Source: a virus. From it: 49,545 nt of DNA. The stretch's first letter is position 1; the number at the start of each line of letters is the position of its first letter. Under the pieces are notes generated by a model. That model was given only the letters and a program-made list of their open reading frames with translations, made no database searches and had not been told where the DNA came from. Below, piece by piece: positions 1 through 8,313 of the stretch. The stretch covers positions 1-49,545 of IMG/VR virus record IMGVR_UViG_3300038425_000200. One strand, given 5' to 3'. Position numbers and translations under genes: made by a program.

Positions 1-245
1 TCGGTAAAGTCCAAATCAGTTTTATCTTCAACCTCATCCTCATCTACTGCTATAAATTTAGCAGTAAATTCATCAGGAACAGGTTCAACCTCACCCTTTG
101 TAACTTTTAAATCTTTACTTAAATTGGTTAACAACTGATCGGCAATATCTTCAGCAGGAGGGACTACATTATCTCCTTGAATATCTCCTTGAGTATCACC
201 AGAAGCTTCAATTAAAAAACTTAGCAACTTTCTTGCTTTATTCAT
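1..245 (-). CDS. Tagged protein, 3' end outside window
   Basis: The frame is open from an ATG at 245 to the window edge, giving at least 81 residues. It starts MNKARKLLSFLIEASGD, with a predicted cut LIE|A that matches the T4-type prohead protease rule well. The visible body is acidic and low-complexity and contains two adjacent GD-x-QGD units. The ATG overlaps the stop of the upstream zinc-ribbon gene (TAATG), so translation is probably coupled. No enzyme motif is visible. A packaged internal head protein is an inference from the tag. Confidence 0.8.
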   Translation of the reverse strand, partial: MNKARKLLSFLIEASGDTQGDIQGDNVVPPAEDIADQLLTNLSKDLKVTKGEVEPVPDEFTAKFIAVDEDEVEDKTDLDFT

Positions 246-400
246 TATGCTCTCCCATAATCACCTAATGACTTTATAACTTTCTCATGATTAAGCCAAT
301 CAACATAGTTATATCCACATTTGGGGCATTGGGTTGGTCCTGGCTTATCCCTCTTAAAATACCAATGACATTTTTGACATCGGTATTCAGGTTTTATCAT
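245..400 (-). CDS. Small zinc-ribbon protein (51 aa)
   Basis: This short frame encodes MIKPEYRCQKCHWYFKRD at the N-terminus, followed by a second knuckle CPKCGY, which makes a rubredoxin-like C-x2-C...C-x2-C zinc ribbon. Its ATG overlaps the stop of the preceding gene (TAATG) and its own stop overlaps the next ATG, so it sits in a three-gene coupled run. It carries no tag. A nucleic-acid or protein-binding role is only a guess. Confidence 0.7.
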   Translation of the reverse strand: MIKPEYRCQKCHWYFKRDKPGPTQCPKCGYNYVDWLNHEKVIKSLGDYGRA

Positions 401-612
401 TATGCAATACCTCTTGTTTGCTCCCCAAATATGGTGGCTCTTCCTTGGCCCAATAGTGAATGTTCACGAACAGGGGTAATTGTTAAAATCATTTCCCCAT
501 TAGTACCAAACAACCCAGAGAAGTTAAAAAGAGTACATTCCTTATTTTCTGCTATGTATTTCTCTAAAACATCTCTACGGACGAAAAAAGAGACTTGTTG
601 CTCTACTTTCAA
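400..612 (-). CDS. Hypothetical protein, TTG start (70 aa)
   Basis: A strong AAGGAGG lies six bases before a TTG codon, which I take as the start: MKVEQQVSFFVRRDVLEKYI. The body reads like a small alpha/beta domain with no recognisable catalytic motif. It overlaps the upstream gene through ATTGA and the downstream gene through TAATG. Function is unknown. Confidence 0.65.
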   Translation of the reverse strand: MKVEQQVSFFVRRDVLEKYIAENKECTLFNFSGLFGTNGEMILTITPVREHSLLGQGRATIFGEQTRGIA

Positions 613-767
613 TCTATTTCCTCCTTATTACTACTTAAATCAATATTTAGTTTTCTTATCGCTACCTTAAATTTAGAAACATCACATTCTTCAATTCTTT
701 TCACTTGTTCTTCATTTTCAGCAGATAAAAAATCCCCAACTTTTTCAATAAAATTATCAATATCCAT
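609..767 (-). CDS. Small acidic hypothetical protein (52 aa)
   Basis: ATG at 767 follows a GGGAGGG-type ribosome binding site. The product starts MDIDNFIEKVGDFLSAENEE and is mostly charged and helical. It reaches its TGA inside the TTG start of the next gene. No tag or known domain is visible. Coding status rests on the ribosome binding site and the tight overlap. Confidence 0.6.
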   Translation of the reverse strand: MDIDNFIEKVGDFLSAENEEQVKRIEECDVSKFKVAIRKLNIDLSSNKEEID

Positions 768-780
768 ATAACCCTCCCTT

Positions 781-1008
781 TTAATATCTATGGATTTTAG
801 ACATATATGCTGCTACATTCTTAGAGTCAACTGCAGCAATCTTTTGACCATGCAAACGATGTTCTATTCTCCCATCGTCAAAAAGAACAATTTCATGTCC
901 AGGCTTTTGTGAGTTAGTATATACCACACCATTTCCAATGGAAGAATCCTTAGACATTTTCCAACTATAATTCTTAAGCCAACTGCTGGGTTGAATTTGT
1001 GCTGGCAT
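781..1008 (-). CDS. Hypothetical protein (75 aa)
   Basis: GGAGG is placed well before ATG 1008. The product starts MPAQIQPSSWLKNYSWKM and includes the beta-hairpin-like stretch GHEIVLFDDGRIEHRL. It lies just downstream of a strong hairpin at 1028-1063, so it may be transcribed separately from the gene before it. I recognise no family and there is no tag. Confidence 0.65.
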   Translation of the reverse strand: MPAQIQPSSWLKNYSWKMSKDSSIGNGVVYTNSQKPGHEIVLFDDGRIEHRLHGQKIAAVDSKNVAAYMSKIHRY

Positions 1009-1027
1009 AAAACCTCCATTTAATAAA

Positions 1028-1063
1028 GGGGGAATACCTCAAGGGGTTTTTGAGGTTTCCCCC
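1028..1063 (-). terminator. Strong hairpin, probable intrinsic terminator
   Basis: On the minus strand, GGGGGAAACCTCAA pairs with TTGAGGTATTCCCCC with one bulge and a short loop, and is followed by TTTATTA. It lies between the 74-residue basic protein and the 75-residue protein, where a terminator would end the upstream unit. Confidence 0.7.
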
Positions 1064-1072
1064 ATCCCCACC

Positions 1073-1297
1073 TCACTGCGCCACTGCAGTATTGGCTCTG
1101 TGAGTTTTCTTTAAAGCTTGTTTAGCTTCTCTATGTTTTTGGGTTAAAGCTCTTCGGGCTTTGTTTTTCTCTAATCGCCCCTCTCTAAGATATCGGGAAT
1201 GCTTGGCTCTATGAGCCATCATTTGCCGATCTTTTTGAGATCCTCCACCTGCTTTCTTCCTGTTCTGCTTAGGAAGTTTGAGAAGTTTTGGGTCCAT
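1073..1297 (-). CDS. Very basic small protein (74 aa)
   Basis: The product is dominated by Lys, Arg, Gln, Ala and His (MDPKLLKLPKQNRKKAGGG at the start; RALTQKHREAKQALKKTHRA later) and is predicted to be one long positively charged helix. AGGTGA precedes the ATG. The charge suits a DNA- or RNA-binding protein, or a DNA-condensing head protein, but that is inference. It has no tag and is followed directly by a terminator. Confidence 0.65.
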   Translation of the reverse strand: MDPKLLKLPKQNRKKAGGGSQKDRQMMAHRAKHSRYLREGRLEKNKARRALTQKHREAKQALKKTHRANTAVAQ

Positions 1298-1358
1298 TCT
1301 GTATCACCTACCAAAGACATTTAAACTTAAGTCTTATAGCGTCATGATACACCTCCTT

Positions 1359-1889
1359 CTATGCCTTAATATAAGGCGTATTTTTTAAAATATTTAATAA
1401 ATCATCAATTCCTCTCAAATTTAAAAGAGGATGAGATCTAAGAGCCCCATCAATAGTATTACATCTCATACAAAGAACTCTGAATCCTGGTGGAAAATTA
1501 CTTTTAATCAACCATCTCCAAAGAGAGATCCCACCTCTTGGACTTTTACCATCATATCCACCAATATGATCAATAACTAAATTTTCTATTTGAGGGCAAA
1601 GAGCACATTTATGACCATAATAATCAAGACATTTATTATGACAATTTTTGTAATCCCTTCTTCTTATTTCAATAACTTTTTCGGGATTATTAGTCTTCCA
1701 TTTCAGTTTAGATTCTCTATTTCTTTCTGGGTTACAAATCCTATTTTTTCTTCCGTTCTTCAAATATAATCCTTTATTGTATTTATTAATACATAATTTA
1801 CACCAAGGATTATAACCATCTTTTTCTTTTTTTCTTTTAGGAAACTCTAATTCATTCTTAGGAATCTTACACTTTGAGCATACCTTCAT
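1359..1889 (-). CDS. HNH homing endonuclease with N-terminal CxxC module
   Basis: The N-terminus has a double zinc knuckle (CSKCK near residue 4, CKLC near 30), then a basic linker and an HNH core with NLVIDHIGG and LCMRCN. The module resembles those at 10674-11144 and 18008-18514, so these look like one freestanding family. The DNA-cutting role is established for HNH proteins. The target is probably a neighbouring gene in related phages lacking the insert. A GGGGAAGG site precedes the ATG. Confidence 0.85.
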   Translation of the reverse strand: MKVCSKCKIPKNELEFPKRKKEKDGYNPWCKLCINKYNKGLYLKNGRKNRICNPERNRESKLKWKTNNPEKVIEIRRRDYKNCHNKCLDYYGHKCALCPQIENLVIDHIGGYDGKSPRGGISLWRWLIKSNFPPGFRVLCMRCNTIDGALRSHPLLNLRGIDDLLNILKNTPYIKA

Positions 1890-1909
1890 ACCTTCCCCTT
1901 TTATTAATT

Positions 1910-2212
1910 TTAATCCTTTATCCCAAAAGCTTTGAAATAGCCCTTCATACTATCCATTTTCCAACTAACTTCTTCCTCTGATTGCGGGTCCCAATTTTGG
2001 ACAAGATCATCATATATTTCTTGAGGGGTCATTACTTTTCCTTGATAAACAAATTTGTAATCATTTCCTTTCTTAAAAAGAGGAGCATCACCAAACATAT
2101 GACTATCTCTTATATGAATATACCCAGTATTTATAAGCTCCTTTTCCTGGGGAGTAAAATCACCTTCAGCCTCTTTGAGACTATCCAAAACTACTTGCGC
2201 TTTGTTTTTCAT
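1910..2212 (-). CDS. Tagged protein (100 aa)
   Basis: The start MKNKAQVVLDSLKEAEGD gives a tag with predicted cut LKE|A. The remaining roughly 86 residues are acidic, with the stretch GNDYKFVYQGKVMTPQEIYD, and I do not recognise the fold. AAGGGG precedes the ATG. It follows another tagged gene with a 1-nt gap. Predicted to be an internal head protein on the basis of the tag alone. Confidence 0.8.
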   Translation of the reverse strand: MKNKAQVVLDSLKEAEGDFTPQEKELINTGYIHIRDSHMFGDAPLFKKGNDYKFVYQGKVMTPQEIYDDLVQNWDPQSEEEVSWKMDSMKGYFKAFGIKD

Positions 2213-2213
2213 A

Positions 2214-2549
2214 TTAATTCCCCTTCTTAAGATGAGATCCTGCGGGTATGATTTTCATGTCAATTAGATATTCTTCCAGACCCACTATATCCTCACCATG
2301 TTTCATATATCCATCTCGAACCATGCTTATTTCTCCATCAAAGGTATGAACCTCACCAGTGGGTTCACCTTCATCATCCAAAACCTCTTCTTCTTCCTCA
2401 TTAGAAAACTGAAAGACTACTTTTCCTGTTTTGGCATCCTCAACATGTGCTCTGAAAGATCCCCGCTCATCAAGATCTATGAGATAGAGATAATCTTTTC
2501 CTTCGGTAAGAATAAGGGATTCCAATACTTTAAATGCTTTGCTTTTCAT
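2214..2549 (-). CDS. Tagged acidic protein (111 aa)
   Basis: The N-terminus MKSKAFKVLESLILTEGKD fits a slightly longer tag with predicted cut LTE|G. The rest looks like a small beta-rich domain (YLYLIDLDERGSF, KVVFQFSNEE, EVHTFDGEISMV) with a strongly acidic loop. Its ATG overlaps the stop of the ferritin-like gene (ATGA), so the two are probably made together. Function is unknown. Confidence 0.8.
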   Translation of the reverse strand: MKSKAFKVLESLILTEGKDYLYLIDLDERGSFRAHVEDAKTGKVVFQFSNEEEEEVLDDEGEPTGEVHTFDGEISMVRDGYMKHGEDIVGLEEYLIDMKIIPAGSHLKKGN

Positions 2550-2836
2550 GTTTCCTCCACTGAGTAACCTTCTTTATTCGCTTGTTCTTTGTCAAATTTT
2601 TTGAGTAAACTATTAAACAATTCTAAGTGATCTTTTTCTTCACTTAAAACATGTTCAAAAACTTTTATCATTTCTTCATTGTCAGTTTGGGCTAATACTT
2701 GTTCATAAAGAGAAATAGCATCAAGCTCTGAAGCCAATGATGTTCTAATAAGTTCCTTTACAAAATCATCCTCCCCCACGTTAGCGTGAAAGGGACTTTC
2801 TGCAAATTCTTTAAGAATTTTTTGCGCTTTATTCAT
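2546..2836 (-). CDS. Tagged two-helix ferritin-like protein, EncFtn-type
   Basis: Residues 1-14 form a tag (MNKAQKILKEFAES, predicted cut FAE|S). The rest is a two-helix ferritin-like domain with E37, D39, Y44, E67 and H70, the last two in an E-x2-H motif. E37-to-E67 spacing is 30 and E37-to-Y44 is 7, the same as E32/E62/H65 and Y39 of encapsulated ferritin (EncFtn). At 96 residues it is half a classical ferritin, as EncFtn is. EncFtn proteins oxidise Fe(II) as ring decamers inside encapsulin shells, and phage capsids share the encapsulin fold. I infer an iron-handling protein loaded into the phage head. A rubrerythrin-like relative is the alternative. Confidence 0.8.
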   Translation of the reverse strand: MNKAQKILKEFAESPFHANVGEDDFVKELIRTSLASELDAISLYEQVLAQTDNEEMIKVFEHVLSEEKDHLELFNSLLKKFDKEQANKEGYSVEET

Positions 2837-2838
2837 GC

Positions 2839-3594
2839 CTACCTTTTGCCTACCTTTTGCGTAGCTTTTTCACAGAATTTCTCCCCAATGAAATTAATGA
2901 CGTTCTCATCAATTTCGGCTTTCTTTTCAAACTCATTCCAAGCTTCTTCTATCCGCTTAGATTCCAACCCTGTATCACCGGCTATAGCATTTGCCAATTC
3001 TTTCTTGTCCACCAACTGGAGCAAAATCTTTAAGTCATAGCCATTAAGCTTTTCATTCGCCCAAAGCTTTTTCTCAATAGATATTAACTCAGGGAGAATC
3101 TCTTCCAGGAAATCTTCATAATCTAATTCTTCCTGTAATGGATGGAAATATTCCAATTCAATAAAACAGTGAGTCCTAATACTGGTTATGGCCTTCAAAG
3201 CTTCAGCTAAATCAAATTTACTCAAACTTTCCTCTGCCCTTGCGGATTTGCTACTATCCTCCTGGTCATCTTTTACAAGACCTTTAATCCTGGGATGAAA
3301 ATATCGAGAAGAAAGGAATCTACCCAAGTTTCGATGGAATCTTTTTCCTTCAGTGGATTTATGGAATTTATTTATTCCTCTCATAATTCCATGTCTACTT
3401 GTCCTCCACTCTCCCTTAGTATCCTGGGACTTTCGGAAATCTTTTAAAGCACCAGAAAGAGGTTTCCTGCGCTTAATAAAAGACTCTTCCATTTCAGGAG
3501 TAGGGACAAAGCTTTCATCTACCTCCCCAAGAAGATCAAGCCTATCAATCTCTGTCAGAAATAATTCTAAGTCTAATTTGCTAGAAAATTTCAT
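2839..3594 (-). CDS. Helical hypothetical protein, possibly tagged (251 aa)
   Basis: The start MKFSSKLDLELFLTEIDR has a loose match to the tag with LTE|I. The middle is basic (RKPLSGALKDFRK, KRFHRNLGRFLSSRYFH) and the C-terminal half is acidic and helical, with DLAEALKAITSIRTH and YDLKILLQLVDKKE. No known domain is evident. Position among head genes suggests a virion or scaffold-related protein, with low certainty. Confidence 0.7.
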   Translation of the reverse strand: MKFSSKLDLELFLTEIDRLDLLGEVDESFVPTPEMEESFIKRRKPLSGALKDFRKSQDTKGEWRTSRHGIMRGINKFHKSTEGKRFHRNLGRFLSSRYFHPRIKGLVKDDQEDSSKSARAEESLSKFDLAEALKAITSIRTHCFIELEYFHPLQEELDYEDFLEEILPELISIEKKLWANEKLNGYDLKILLQLVDKKELANAIAGDTGLESKRIEEAWNEFEKKAEIDENVINFIGEKFCEKATQKVGKR

Positions 3595-3631
3595 TTTTCC
3601 CCCAAAAATCAGGAGGAGTAGCTAGGCTGTA

Positions 3632-3674
3632 GGGGTGGCTACAGCAAAGACAATATGTAGAATTTAGCTACCCC
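3632..3674 (-). terminator. Imperfect hairpin between head genes
   Basis: On the minus strand GGGGTAGCTA pairs with TAGCCACCCC (9 of 10 pairs) around a loop of about 23 bases, just after the stop of the 481-residue gene. There is no clear U-run, so it may be a processing or pausing site rather than a full terminator. Confidence 0.4.
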
Positions 3675-3682
3675 ACCATTGT

Positions 3683-5128
3683 TTACTTTTCGATAAAGGC
3701 TCTAAACCTATCAGCATCAAAACGTGGATTCTCCTGTTGGAAAACCATAATCATAGTGCTGATAAGTTGTTCCTTGGAAATCTGCTCAGGGAATCTCTTT
3801 ATGGCATTGGCCATTGTGATAAAGAATTTCTTGGAAAATTCTCCCTCACCCATGCCTTCTTTCACTTTCTTATCCCATTTGAAAGTAAGGGGTTTTTGTG
3901 TAACCACCTTATTGGGCTCTTTACCCTTTTTCTTGGCCTCTCCAAGGGGAATCTTGATTCTCTTGCCTTCCCTGATAATAAATCTGAAAAGGCTGATATT
4001 CTTGTTTTCCATACTCTCCTCCTGTATATCTTCAATATTTGAACTACCACATTTAGGACATTCGGGCTCTTCAGAAGGTTCTCCAAGAATAGTTCCTTGT
4101 GCAAATTCACACTCACTTCCTATATAGCCACAATCTGCACATTCCTGTTTAGTGTCACAATGTTCTTCCACACCCGAAGGTTTGACTCTCATTCGGCTAT
4201 GATTAACCTCTGAAGGAGCATCCATAACGTCATGACTATCACATTTGGGGCAAGTGTACTCATAACCCTTAATTTCATCCCTATGAAAACTTGGCTCAGC
4301 ACCAATATAGCCACAAGTCTTACATTTCATCTGGGTATCAACCTTTTGGTCAACAGATTCCATTTCCTTCTTAGCTTGTTTACTGACATTCATAACCTTA
4401 TCAGCCTTAGTCAGTTCCTTAGCTTTCTTCTTGGCATCTTCAGGAGAAGTCCCACCTACAACCAAGTTAAAACTGTCTTTTCCCTTTTGCACGGTTACAG
4501 TATAAGAATCTTCCTCTTTTAACCAATCAGAAGATACGGATTTGGGCATCAACCCCAAAGCTATTGCCCTTTCAATAAGGGCCTCACCAGGCTGGCCTTG
4601 GGGCTTAGGAGCAGGAACAGTCTTAGCATCCAATTCAACCGCAGGGGATTGAGCTTGCTGCTGAGGAGCACCAGAGCCTTCCCCGGGTTGGGTCTCAGGT
4701 TCTTGTTCTGGTGGAGTTTCTTTCATACCTGCCGCTGATATAATTCCTGCAAATGCTTCTTTATTAAGCCAACTAAGATTACTTACATCAATTTGTCTTC
4801 CTGTTCCTTTTGTATCTACCACAGGTGGAGAAAGAGGAGTCAAATCAAGATTAACAGCCTCACCCTGTTGTGGTTTAATAGTAACAAAAGGACCAATATC
4901 TTCTTCAGCACCCCATACAAAGGTAATCATTGAAGTTATATTGCCTTGTTGTAAAGTTAAAGTGGTGCCCTCTGAACCTATCTTTACATCATTAACAGAA
5001 ATTCCTGAATATTCAAATTCTGCTACTTTTTTTTCAAACTCACTTTTAGCAGTTTCCAGTGGAATCGGTTCGGAAGCCATAGTCTGAAGTACATCCTCTT
5101 GTTCGTGAAGAAATTCTGTTGCTTTCAT
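3683..5128 (-). CDS. Tagged-like virion protein with two zinc ribbons (481 aa)
   Basis: The N-terminus MKATEFLHEQEDVLQ resembles the tag. Residues 25-120 look like a beta-rich domain, 135-182 a Pro/Gln-rich linker, and 183-260 a second small domain with a DSFNLVVGGTSPEDAKKKA motif. Two zinc ribbons follow (CKTCGYIG...CPKCDS at about 269-297, CADCGYIG...CPKCGS at about 330-362), then a basic C-terminal domain. It lies next to the portal gene, separated only by an endonuclease. A head-completion or internal protein is likely but unproven. The upstream endonuclease ends inside this gene. Confidence 0.75.
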   Translation of the reverse strand: MKATEFLHEQEDVLQTMASEPIPLETAKSEFEKKVAEFEYSGISVNDVKIGSEGTTLTLQQGNITSMITFVWGAEEDIGPFVTIKPQQGEAVNLDLTPLSPPVVDTKGTGRQIDVSNLSWLNKEAFAGIISAAGMKETPPEQEPETQPGEGSGAPQQQAQSPAVELDAKTVPAPKPQGQPGEALIERAIALGLMPKSVSSDWLKEEDSYTVTVQKGKDSFNLVVGGTSPEDAKKKAKELTKADKVMNVSKQAKKEMESVDQKVDTQMKCKTCGYIGAEPSFHRDEIKGYEYTCPKCDSHDVMDAPSEVNHSRMRVKPSGVEEHCDTKQECADCGYIGSECEFAQGTILGEPSEEPECPKCGSSNIEDIQEESMENKNISLFRFIIREGKRIKIPLGEAKKKGKEPNKVVTQKPLTFKWDKKVKEGMGEGEFSKKFFITMANAIKRFPEQISKEQLISTMIMVFQQENPRFDADRFRAFIEK

Positions 5129-5861
5129 TTGTTGACTCCTTATCTCTTATATTGTTATAAACTTTATTAATCCATTTAATAAAATCTTCATAAGTCATAT
5201 CAGCTTTTGCTCTATTACATATTTTACAACAAGACACACAATTTTCAATAGTATATCCTTTTGTATTATCTTTTCTATCAATACCATTATAGATAAAATC
5301 ACCATTGTTGCCATCCTGGGAACATTTATTAGAGGGTTCTGAGTTACAATAATGGCAATTTTTACTGGTTAAATCAATAAATTGACTAAAAGATAATTCA
5401 AATAGTAATCCTCTTTCTTCTGCTTCATGTTTATAGGATCTATAAACTTTTCTTTTAGATGCAAGACCATATTCTATTTTATTTCTTTCTGCTCTACTTT
5501 CTATATTATAACAACCACAACTTTTGTAATCCCCCCTAATTAAACTACTACCCCTAATTTCTTTTTCAATACCACAATCACACTTACACAACCAATAAAT
5601 ACCTTGATTTTTAAATTTCTTACTACCTTTACAAATAACTGTTAACTTGCCAAATCTTTCTCCAGTCAAATCCTTTATATTAATACAGTGCTTACATTGT
5701 TTACTTTTCCCATTCCTTAAACTTTGACCTCTAACTTCTACTTCATTTCCACAATCGCACTTACATAACCAAAAAGGAACAGTTCCTTTATTTAAAGATT
5801 TTTTAAGTACAACCCATTTACCAAATCTTTCTCCAGTTAAATCAATTAGTCTTCTCCCCAT
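5046..5861 (-). CDS. HNH homing endonuclease with paired SCGC zinc modules
   Basis: I place the start at MGRRLIDLTGERFG (AAAGGGATAAAAATG) rather than 18 nt upstream, matching the paralogue at 15135-15917. Two similar N-terminal modules (RFGKWVVL...WLCKCDCG and RFGKLTVI...WLCKCDCG...SCGC) precede an HNH core with CHYC, YNGIDRKDN and CCKICN. The last 83 nt lie inside the 481-residue gene in another frame, giving a Ser/Arg-rich tail that looks like read-through into the neighbour. This suggests a fairly recent insertion. Confidence 0.85.
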   Translation of the reverse strand: MGRRLIDLTGERFGKWVVLKKSLNKGTVPFWLCKCDCGNEVEVRGQSLRNGKSKQCKHCINIKDLTGERFGKLTVICKGSKKFKNQGIYWLCKCDCGIEKEIRGSSLIRGDYKSCGCYNIESRAERNKIEYGLASKRKVYRSYKHEAEERGLLFELSFSQFIDLTSKNCHYCNSEPSNKCSQDGNNGDFIYNGIDRKDNTKGYTIENCVSCCKICNRAKADMTYEDFIKWINKVYNNIRDKESTNESNRISSRTRGCTSDYGFRTDSTGNC

Positions 5862-5878
5862 TTTTATCCCTTTCTTCA

Positions 5879-7612
5879 TTAAGCTGCTGGTGTTGGTTCT
5901 CCTTCTGGAGGTGGAGTTTCAGTAGAAGGAGTTTCAGGAACAGTTGGTATACTAGGCCCTCCAGGTGTTGCCCCCGCTGGTGGAGTAAAAGTGGGTTCAA
6001 AAGGTTCGGCATTGCCAACAGGAACTTCTTCTGTAGAAATATCTTTTCCTGGTTCTCTCTCTTCTATCTCATCAGTAATAACCTCCCCCATTCCGGCAAT
6101 ATTTAATTGATCTCCTAGAAACTCGAAATATTTCTTTTCTATAACGTGTTTACTACTAATATCATCTGTAAGACCCCTCATGAATTCATCAATATTCTTT
6201 AACATGCCCACAGTGGCATCAATAAATTCCAGTTTATCCAACTCATCAATATTGATCATGGTATTCAGGAAGTCAACTTTAATATCCTCAGGACGGTAGG
6301 ATATTTTCTTATTGACTAAATGAATATTACAAATCTGCAGAATACCCATAACCACAGCTTTTTGAATCATCTTTAATCTTCGGAGATATCGGGCAAACCG
6401 CTTGAGCAAATCCACTTTCTTTCCTTGGCCTATTTCCCCAAATATCAACTCATAAGGAATACCCACAGAAGAGCAAATAACCTTCCGGGCATCCTCAGCA
6501 GTTTCACTTAGTTCTTTAGGCTCATCAGCCCGATAGTCTATTCTTTTGAGATCCCCTTTGCCTTCTCCAAATACGGGGATACACTTGATTCTACCAGCTA
6601 TAGTCATGATATGCTGGATAGTCAATTCTTTATTTCCAAAATCAATTCCCACCTTTCTGTTAACCTGATTCTCAACATTTCGGGCAGCTTGGAAAGCTTC
6701 TTCTAATACCATTCCTGCAGGAACTTGAATCCCCAATAAAGTATTAGCAGTCAATTGGGCTAACTTGGAAGCGGGTACTAATTGCTCAAGTAACTCTAGT
6801 TCTTTAATCTTGGAAATGATAGGAAATAGCATAGACTTCCCTATTCTGACATAACGGGGAATATCCTTGAGAAGTTTCTTATCCCTGACCATTGCCATTT
6901 CATTTTTTAGGTCAATTCTAAGTCTCCTATTCCCTAACATGAATTTTACATATTCATGAGGTTCTACTATTTCGGCTTTGGTTCCTTTTTCATCCATAAC
7001 CAAGTAATTGGAAATTTCTCCCATCTCAGTAATGGCGATAACCGAAGTTTGGTCCACATCGTCAACCAAAGCTTTCAATCCATGGCCTTCTTCCGCTAAT
7101 TCGGTCTTAAGAGTATATTCTCCATAGCCCAAAAGATCCTCAATAATGTCATTGACCAATGAATCAAACTTGATTCTTTCATCCAAAGCGGTTAGTTCCC
7201 AATCAAGAGCTTCATTTTCAGAATGAACGTCAATAACATCCCCTGTAGCTACATCAGGGGTAAGAGCGTCATCAGCAAATTGGGTTAACAAAACATCCGT
7301 AATATAAAAACTTCTAATCCTATCAATTTGCTGGATTATCTCCTTACGAAGCATGGTAACTCTAGTATAAATAGCTGATAGAGCAGCAGTTACCATGTAA
7401 TCTGTACCTGGCATGGTACTCTTAATTTCGGCTAACCTTTGTTTCCACTTATCGGCTTCAACAATCTTTTCGGCCATTAGATCATCAACAATTCGCACTT
7501 TGTTAGTCATTTCATTAATATCTCCCAAATTCTCCAAAATTTGGGCTTTCTCTATAAGATTATTTAATTCCTCTTTAGGTACTAAAACTTGTGAACTTTG
7601 CTTTTTAGCCAT
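5879..7612 (-). CDS. Portal protein (T4 gp20-like architecture)
   Basis: The 577-residue product has the features expected of a portal: a helical N-terminus, a central core (VIAITEMGEISNYLVMDEKG, PHEYVKFMLGNRRLRIDL) and a long helical stem/crown region (ELLEQLVPASKLAQ, KVICSSVGIPYELIFGE). The tail is rich in Pro, Thr and Glu. Portals form the twelve-subunit ring through which DNA enters the head. It lies one endonuclease and one small gene from the terminase, the usual order. I have not matched it to a specific family member. No tag is present, as expected for a vertex protein. Confidence 0.75.
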   Translation of the reverse strand: MAKKQSSQVLVPKEELNNLIEKAQILENLGDINEMTNKVRIVDDLMAEKIVEADKWKQRLAEIKSTMPGTDYMVTAALSAIYTRVTMLRKEIIQQIDRIRSFYITDVLLTQFADDALTPDVATGDVIDVHSENEALDWELTALDERIKFDSLVNDIIEDLLGYGEYTLKTELAEEGHGLKALVDDVDQTSVIAITEMGEISNYLVMDEKGTKAEIVEPHEYVKFMLGNRRLRIDLKNEMAMVRDKKLLKDIPRYVRIGKSMLFPIISKIKELELLEQLVPASKLAQLTANTLLGIQVPAGMVLEEAFQAARNVENQVNRKVGIDFGNKELTIQHIMTIAGRIKCIPVFGEGKGDLKRIDYRADEPKELSETAEDARKVICSSVGIPYELIFGEIGQGKKVDLLKRFARYLRRLKMIQKAVVMGILQICNIHLVNKKISYRPEDIKVDFLNTMINIDELDKLEFIDATVGMLKNIDEFMRGLTDDISSKHVIEKKYFEFLGDQLNIAGMGEVITDEIEEREPGKDISTEEVPVGNAEPFEPTFTPPAGATPGGPSIPTVPETPSTETPPPEGEPTPAA

Positions 7613-7640
7613 TATATTCCCCCCCTAAATCCTTTAATTT

Positions 7641-8297
7641 TTATATACAAGGATTAATTTCTTGCCCAAATAATTTTGTCATATAAAATTGGAATGCTGG
7701 TTCCCATAATTCTCTATTCTTATTTACTTTAACATTGCAACTTCTACATAAATTAATTAAATTACTAAAATCACAATGTTTTTTATTATAATCAATATGG
7801 TGAACAGTATTTCCATATTCTTTACATAGTTGACAAGTGTAATCATCTCTTTCTCTAATTTTATTTTTTAATTCATTGGTCCATTCTAAACTATATGGCT
7901 CAAAAGAGGAACCTCCATTCCAGTTAGGATGTTTTTCACCAGTTCTTTGTTTATTCATTTCAGAAGTATAAGGATGTTTTTCACCTTTTCTTTTTCTATT
8001 TGCCTCTGAAACATTAGGATTTTTTCTTCCAGACATAGGATGCTTATCACCTATTCTACCTTTCATATAAGCTGAAAAATCAGGTCTTTTTACTTCAAAC
8101 ATTGGATTATTTTTTCCTGTCATTCTAACAGAATGATCAATTCTTTTCTTACCAAACCAAGGACCATTTTCACCCTCCATAGATTTACTAATTTTCCCCC
8201 TAATTTCAGGACAAGAGACATGGGATTTAGAACAACACCACTTTTTATTTTTTAACTGATACTTTGCTTCCTGCCCGCATTTATATTCACAAAACAT
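7641..8297 (-). CDS. NUMOD3-HNH homing endonuclease
   Basis: The N-terminal zinc module (CEYKCGQ...WCCSKSHVSCPE) is followed by at least four NUMOD3-like DNA-binding repeats (GENGPWFGKK, GKNNPMF, GDKHPMSGRKNP, GEKHPYTS, GEKHPNWNGG). The HNH core has CQLC, VHHIDYNK and LCRSCNVKVNKN. Paralogues occur at 13134, 26561, 31203 and 40810. It sits between portal and terminase-proximal genes. An AAAGAGAG site precedes the ATG. Confidence 0.9.
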   Translation of the reverse strand: MFCEYKCGQEAKYQLKNKKWCCSKSHVSCPEIRGKISKSMEGENGPWFGKKRIDHSVRMTGKNNPMFEVKRPDFSAYMKGRIGDKHPMSGRKNPNVSEANRKRKGEKHPYTSEMNKQRTGEKHPNWNGGSSFEPYSLEWTNELKNKIRERDDYTCQLCKEYGNTVHHIDYNKKHCDFSNLINLCRSCNVKVNKNRELWEPAFQFYMTKLFGQEINPCI

Positions 8298-8313
8298 ATT
8301 TTCTCTCTTTTAT

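Noticed and set aside
287-670. Plus-strand reading frames here and elsewhere
   Set aside because: They are antisense shadows of minus-strand genes, lack ribosome binding sites and have no recognisable protein features.
3862-4116. 84-residue minus frame inside the 481-residue zinc-ribbon gene
   Set aside because: It is out of frame with a well-supported gene and has no ribosome binding site.
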